From assembly GCA_051748565.1 (NCBI GenBank), contig JBNJHN010000065.1, positions 1-10,421 on the forward strand: a DNA stretch of 10,421 nt, read 5' to 3'. Positions 6,672 through 10,421 of the stretch are shown here, one piece after another. The position numbers were made by a program, and so were the translations under genes. The stretch's first letter is position 1, and each line of letters opens with the position of its first letter. Source of the DNA: SKPH01 sp051748565. Its GTDB lineage: Bacteria; Bacillota; Dethiobacteria; DTU022. The notes under the pieces are model-generated. The model did no database searches and was not told where the DNA came from. It saw nothing but the letters and a program-made list of their open reading frames with translations.

Positions 6672-6697
6672 AGGTTTAAATTGTCCATGGAGGATTT

Positions 6698-7702
6698 ATG
6701 GAATTTAGAATAGGAAAAATTATTTTCCCCCTGGTATTGATTTTCCTCCTGGTATCGGTATTCTTTTATCTCCTATGGGATGCAACTTCGGTACCTGCTG
6801 TGGAGCCGGAACCGATGCGCAAAATTACCCCCGCCTTTCCCGGGGGAACAGAATATCCTGCTGAAGCAAATATAATCTTTTATCCTAAAAACCCTGCACC
6901 GGGCGATTTCCTGATTGTCGAAGCAGGCCCGGTTAAAGATGAAGCCTCTTTTGAATTAATCACTGATTTTCCCGGCACTGTTTCAAGTTATTACCGGTTA
7001 GGCGGCCTGCTCTATGTCGTTATTGCCATTAGTTACAACACCGAGCCGGGAACCTATCAACTGGCATTAGAACCAGATCCAGCCGATTCGATCGGGTCTG
7101 CTCTGGAAACTGAATTGATCATCGCTGAAAAAGAATTTCCCACCTCGCGATTCAGCATGCCGCCGAGCCGAACTGCAGGCTGGACGACCGAACGGCTGGC
7201 CGAAGATCGCGAAAAGGTGCGCCTGGCCCGGGAAACAACGGAACCATACCCCCTCTGGATGCATAGATTTATTTCCCCCCTTGAAGGAAGAGTCAGTTCC
7301 GAATATGGTGCAGTCAGGATTATTAATGAAAATCCGCCGAGGAAACACAGCGGTATCGATATCGCCGTCGAAGAGGGTACCCCGATCGTCGCACCCAACC
7401 GGGGGATTGTCAGGTTGGCCGAATTTCTGCTTTCAGGAGGAAATACGGTGATTATTGATCACGGACTGGACTTTTCAAGTACTTATATGCATCTGCATAC
7501 TCTTGAAGTTGAAGAAGGGCAGCTGGTTGAACGCGGTGAATTAATTGGTACAGTGGGCATGACCGGTTACGCCACCGGGCCCCACCTGCACTGGGAAGTA
7601 AACATCGGCCAAACCCCGGTTAATCCCGAACAATTATTGCTTAATGAACTGATGTGGATACCGCCCGCCTATGTAAAGCAAAAAATAACGGCCGGGCAAT
7701 AG
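6698..7702 (+). CDS. Membrane-anchored M23 (LytM-type) metallopeptidase
   Basis: A 334-residue cell-wall enzyme, predicted to cut peptide cross-bridges or stem peptides of peptidoglycan outside the membrane. Residues 9-27 form one hydrophobic helix after a short basic N-terminus, acting as an uncleaved anchor or signal. Residues about 55-145 form a beta-rich region ('NPAPGDFLIVEAG' at 65-77) like the N-terminal domains found in other M23 proteins. A charged linker (165-182) leads to the catalytic domain, about 190-315. All zinc and catalytic residues are in place: H217 and D221 in 'HSGID', H265/H267 in 'YMHLH', and H296/H298 in 'GPHLHWEV'. It should therefore be active, unlike degenerate LytM regulators. 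The ATG at 6698 has GGAGG only 4 bases upstream (6689-6693), a tight spacing, but no better start exists. No clear terminator follows, and the aminotransferase gene begins 83 bases later. Confidence 0.9.
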   Translation: MEFRIGKIIFPLVLIFLLVSVFFYLLWDATSVPAVEPEPMRKITPAFPGGTEYPAEANIIFYPKNPAPGDFLIVEAGPVKDEASFELITDFPGTVSSYYRLGGLLYVVIAISYNTEPGTYQLALEPDPADSIGSALETELIIAEKEFPTSRFSMPPSRTAGWTTERLAEDREKVRLARETTEPYPLWMHRFISPLEGRVSSEYGAVRIINENPPRKHSGIDIAVEEGTPIVAPNRGIVRLAEFLLSGGNTVIIDHGLDFSSTYMHLHTLEVEEGQLVERGELIGTVGMTGYATGPHLHWEVNIGQTPVNPEQLLLNELMWIPPAYVKQKITAGQ

Positions 7703-7739
7703 TATATTATTATCAGCTATCCCGCATGGATCGGTTTCA

Positions 7740-7780
7740 TGATAGAATGTTGTAACAGAGAAAACCAACCAGGGGTGATC
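7740..7780 (+). promoter_or_regulatory. Extended -10 promoter and ribosome binding site for the aminotransferase gene
   Basis: TGA followed directly by TAGAAT (7740-7748) fits an extended -10 element (TGn-TATAAT with one mismatch). No good -35 box is visible, which is usual for this promoter type. Initiation near 7755 would give a leader of about 30 bases. GGTGATC at 7774-7780 matches the 3' end of 16S rRNA in an extended way, 5 bases before the ATG. Confidence 0.45.
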
Positions 7781-7785
7781 TAATT

Positions 7786-8976
7786 ATGTTGTCGAGCAAA
7801 GCACTGGGCATAAGGCCTTCACCAACCATGGCTATTGACAGTAAAGCCAAGGAAATGAAAAGTCAGGGTATCAACGTGATCGGTTTCGGGGCCGGTGAAC
7901 CCGATTTCGATACGCCGGAGCACATCCGGGAAGCTGCAATCAGGGCCATTAACGGGGGACACACCCGCTATACTCCTGCAGCGGGCACACCCGAATTAAG
8001 AGAGGCAATATGCGACAAGTTAAGATCTGAAAACGGCCTGGAGTACAAGCCATCTCAGATCGTCGTCAGCAACGGTGCAAAGCATTCAATCAGCAATGCA
8101 TTGACCGCCCTGCTAAACCCCGGTGACGAGGTTATGATCCCGGTTCCCTACTGGGTCAGCTACCCTGAGCTGGTCAGGCTCAACGAGGGTCTTCCAATCC
8201 CGGTTGAAACCAGTGAAAATAACAATTTCAGGATTACCACAGCCAACCTGGAAAAAGCCTGCAACAGCAAATGTAAAATATTAATATTAAACAGTCCTTC
8301 CAACCCAACGGGTCAGATCTGCAGTGAAGAAGACCTGGCAATGATCGCCGATTTTTGCTTTGAGCGCGATATATATATAATTTCAGATGAAATATATGAA
8401 AAACTGGTCTACGGAACCTCCAGACACAGTAGTGTTGCTTCAGTAAGTGAGCGGGCAAAAGAGATGACCATAGTGGTTAACGGGGTATCGAAAAGTTATG
8501 CCATGACCGGGTGGCGCATCGGATATACTGCTTCAACGGCCGAAGTTGCCGGGGTAATGGCCAATATTCAGAGCCATACAACATCAAACCCCAACTCGAT
8601 AGCCCAGAAGGCGGCCCTGGCGGCACTGCAGGGGCCCCAGGAATGTGTCGAGAAAATGCGGCTTGCTTTTAACGAGCGTCGCCAGTACATGTACGACAAG
8701 GTTAAAGCGATCCCCAGGCTGGATGCTCTCGATCCGCAGGGTACATTTTACCTCTTTGTAAACATAGCCAATACCGTTGGCTGCTCCTATAAGGGAGAGA
8801 ATATTGAAGGAAGCGATGATTTTGCCCGGCTGCTTTTGGAAAGCCAGGAAGTGGCCCTGGTTCCGGGAACCGGTTTTGGCGCTCCCGATCATGTCCGCCT
8901 CTCTTTTGCCACCTCGATGGATAATATTATTGAAGGCATGGAAAGGATCAGCGCCTTTGTTGGAGATTTAGAGTAA
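7786..8976 (+). CDS. aspB: Pyridoxal-phosphate aminotransferase, aspartate aminotransferase type (class I)
   Basis: A cytoplasmic class I aminotransferase of 396 residues, full length, predicted to interconvert aspartate plus 2-oxoglutarate with oxaloacetate plus glutamate. Visible marks: 'GAGEPDFDTP' (35-44), 'YTPAAGTPELREAI' (62-75), the ring-stacking region 'PYWVSYPE' (121-128), 'NSPSNPTG' with N173, 'SDEIYE' with D201 (pyridine nitrogen contact) and Y204, and the Schiff-base lysine K236 in 'SKSYAMTGWRIGY'. R371 in 'HVRLSFATS' binds the substrate alpha-carboxylate. K99 in 'NGAKHS' aligns with the GGKQ lysine of Thermus-type aspartate aminotransferases, reported to read the distal carboxylate; this supports aspartate as substrate, though the alignment is from memory. 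The ATG has a strong extended ribosome binding site. The FAD oxidoreductase gene starts 50 bases later without a terminator, so the two are probably co-transcribed. Related enzymes with other amino-acid specificities cannot be excluded; the symbol follows Bacillus usage. Confidence 0.9.
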   Translation: MLSSKALGIRPSPTMAIDSKAKEMKSQGINVIGFGAGEPDFDTPEHIREAAIRAINGGHTRYTPAAGTPELREAICDKLRSENGLEYKPSQIVVSNGAKHSISNALTALLNPGDEVMIPVPYWVSYPELVRLNEGLPIPVETSENNNFRITTANLEKACNSKCKILILNSPSNPTGQICSEEDLAMIADFCFERDIYIISDEIYEKLVYGTSRHSSVASVSERAKEMTIVVNGVSKSYAMTGWRIGYTASTAEVAGVMANIQSHTTSNPNSIAQKAALAALQGPQECVEKMRLAFNERRQYMYDKVKAIPRLDALDPQGTFYLFVNIANTVGCSYKGENIEGSDDFARLLLESQEVALVPGTGFGAPDHVRLSFATSMDNIIEGMERISAFVGDLE

Positions 8977-9026
8977 TTAACTTTAAGCAAATGTGATTTG
9001 ACTGCCCCGAAACCAGGAGGAAACAG

Positions 9027-10421
9027 ATGTACGATATTGCAATAATCGGCGCCGGAATTATCGGGACAGCTTTGGCCAGGGAACTGGCCAGATTCAATTT
9101 AAACCTGGTCTTGATTGAAAAAGACAGTGATGCCGCCAATGGAACAACCAAGGCCAACAGTGCCATCGTCCATGCCGGTTTCGATCCCGAGCCGGGCAGC
9201 CTGAAAGCCAGGCTGAATGCCGAGGGGAACAGGCTGTTTGAGAATCTCTGTTTCGAACTGGATGTCCCTTTTCACAGAATCGGTTCACTGGTAATTGGCT
9301 TCAGCGATGAAGAGATGCAGACTCTGGATCTGCTTTACAGACGTGGTCAGGACAATAAGATCCCCGGACTGGAAATAATCGATAAAAATAAACTGCACCG
9401 CATGGAACCCGACCTGAATGATACTGCAATCGGCGCCCTATATGCCCCGACTGCAGGTATTACCGATCCCTACCTGATGGCTATCGCACTCGCTGAAAGC
9501 GCTGCCGAAAACGGGGCCGACATTCGTTTTGACTGCCCGGTAGAGGGAATTGAAAAAATAAAGAGCGGTTTTCAGGTCAGCTGCAGTGATCAAAAAATTG
9601 AAGCAAAATATATCGTTAACGCCGCCGGCTTGTATGCCGATACAGTTAATGAAATGATTAACCCTCCTTCCTTTAAAATCAAGCCCAGCCGTGGTGAATA
9701 TTTTCTCCTTGACCAAAAAACAGGCCATCATGCCAGGCATGTTCTCTTTCCCTGTCCGACGGCCCTGGGCAAGGGAGTGCTGATCGCCCCCACGGCCCAT
9801 GGCAACCTGATTATCGGACCAAACGCTGAAGCGGTTGATTCAAAAGAGGCAACCGGGACCTCAACCGCGGGCCTCGCCTATGTGCGTACCAATGCCGAAA
9901 AAATTAAAAGGAATCTGCCCTTTGAGAAGGTAATTACTTCTTTCAGCGGCCTGAGAGCGAAAACAGACCACGGGGACTTTATCATCGAGGAAGCAGAGTC
10001 AAGCCCCGGCTTTATAAATGTGGCAGGAATCGATTCCCCGGGCCTGGCCGCCGCCCCGGCAATTGCCTGTTATGTAGTTGATCTGCTCCGGGAGATCGCC
10101 GGTCCACTGGAAAAGAAGAATTTCTTCCGGCCGCTGCCGAAAAGCCATACTCCCTTCATGCAGCTAAGCGATCAATCGAAAGAAAAACTGATCAGGGAAG
10201 ATCCGCGGTTTGGAAGGATCATCTGCCGCTGCGAAAATATTACTGAAGGGGAAATTGTGAGGGCTATAAAAGGCCCGGTTGGGGCAAGAACTGTCGACGG
10301 GATCAAGAAACGGACCCGGCCCGGCGGCGGACGCTGCCAGGGTGGTTTCTGCGGACCGAGGGTAATGCAGATTATTGCCCGTGAACTGGATATCGAAATG
10401 CCGGCAGTGAAAAAGGATAAC
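9027..10421 (+). CDS. GlpA-like FAD-dependent oxidoreductase with BFD-type [2Fe-2S] domain (3' end missing)
   Basis: The frame is open from ATG 9027 (AGGAGG at 9015-9020, 6 bases upstream) to the window edge, giving 465 residues without a stop. The N-terminus has the FAD-binding 'IIGAGIIG' (GxGxxG, G8-G10-G13) and E31 for ribose binding, then 'AIVHAGFDPEPGSLKA' (47-61), typical of the glycerol-3-phosphate dehydrogenase / L-2-hydroxyglutarate oxidase group in the DAO fold. 'SGLRAKTDHGDFIIE' (307-321, R310) and 'VAGIDSPGLAAAPA' (332-345) complete that domain. Residues about 395-455 form a bacterioferritin-associated-ferredoxin-like domain with C400, C402, C437 and C442 as [2Fe-2S] ligands. This layout matches anaerobic GlpA-type enzymes, which feed electrons to a partner flavoprotein. 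The substrate is uncertain: glycerol-3-phosphate is most likely, a 2-hydroxyacid possible. It follows the aminotransferase gene by 50 bases. In Clostridia such genes are often followed by a second NAD(P)/FAD oxidoreductase and a DUF1667 protein; these would lie past the window end. Confidence 0.9.
   Translation, partial: MYDIAIIGAGIIGTALARELARFNLNLVLIEKDSDAANGTTKANSAIVHAGFDPEPGSLKARLNAEGNRLFENLCFELDVPFHRIGSLVIGFSDEEMQTLDLLYRRGQDNKIPGLEIIDKNKLHRMEPDLNDTAIGALYAPTAGITDPYLMAIALAESAAENGADIRFDCPVEGIEKIKSGFQVSCSDQKIEAKYIVNAAGLYADTVNEMINPPSFKIKPSRGEYFLLDQKTGHHARHVLFPCPTALGKGVLIAPTAHGNLIIGPNAEAVDSKEATGTSTAGLAYVRTNAEKIKRNLPFEKVITSFSGLRAKTDHGDFIIEEAESSPGFINVAGIDSPGLAAAPAIACYVVDLLREIAGPLEKKNFFRPLPKSHTPFMQLSDQSKEKLIREDPRFGRIICRCENITEGEIVRAIKGPVGARTVDGIKKRTRPGGGRCQGGFCGPRVMQIIARELDIEMPAVKKDN

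Noticed and set aside
8365..8400. AT-rich stretch resembling promoter -10 boxes
   Set aside because: It encodes the conserved aminotransferase segment DIYIISDEIYE, so the composition is explained by codons for Ile and Tyr.
9438..9800. A 120-codon minus-strand open frame opposite the FAD oxidoreductase gene
   Set aside because: The plus-strand frame is a complete GlpA-like protein through this stretch; the opposite frame has no motif or ribosome binding site.
1..10421. CRISPR array, insertion sequence, prophage or tRNA gene
   Set aside because: No regularly spaced repeats, transposase or integrase motifs, terminal inverted repeats or tRNA cloverleaf were seen on either strand.

Overview
The window looks like an ordinary chromosomal stretch from an anaerobic member of the Bacillota (Clostridia-like, medium GC). 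This is inferred from strong AGGAGG-type ribosome binding sites, frequent GTG/TTG starts, short intergenic gaps, and the gene families: a CoA-transferase fused to a GNAT domain, a TalC-type transaldolase, and a GlpA-like flavoprotein with a BFD-type iron-sulfur domain. I see no rRNA, tRNA, CRISPR array, insertion sequence, prophage or attachment site. Coding density is high and no gap exceeds 170 bases.

Layout. (1) Positions 2-376, plus strand: the 3' end of a membrane protein of the 'conserved TM helix' type related to mechanosensitive channel proteins. (2) Positions 409-455: a strong bidirectional terminator between convergent genes. (3) Positions 454-4578, minus strand: a tight three-gene operon transcribed in the order acetyl-CoA hydrolase/CoA-transferase-GNAT fusion, BioF2/CelD-like acyltransferase, GT4 glycosyltransferase. 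(4) Positions 4745-5395, plus strand: a TalC/FSA family transaldolase with its own good promoter. (5) Positions 5450-6553, minus strand: an MscS family channel, convergent with tal and divergent from the next block. (6) Positions 6698-10421, plus strand: a membrane-anchored M23 peptidase, a class I aspartate-type aminotransferase, and a GlpA-like FAD oxidoreductase that runs off the window end.

How the genes may work together. The minus-strand operon joins one CoA-thioester enzyme, two GNAT-fold acyl-transfer domains and one sugar transferase, so an acyl/acetyl group transfer theme, possibly onto a glycan or small glycoside, is the most distinctive thing here; the product is unknown. The other genes serve central carbon and nitrogen metabolism (transaldolase, aminotransferase, glycerol-3-phosphate or hydroxyacid oxidation) and envelope upkeep (MscS channel, M23 hydrolase). 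I found no convincing new defence, mobile or RNA system. The points most worth a second look are the CoA-transferase/GNAT fusion and its operon, a probable CTG start for the glycosyltransferase, and active-site residues that point to transaldolase rather than fructose-6-phosphate aldolase activity.
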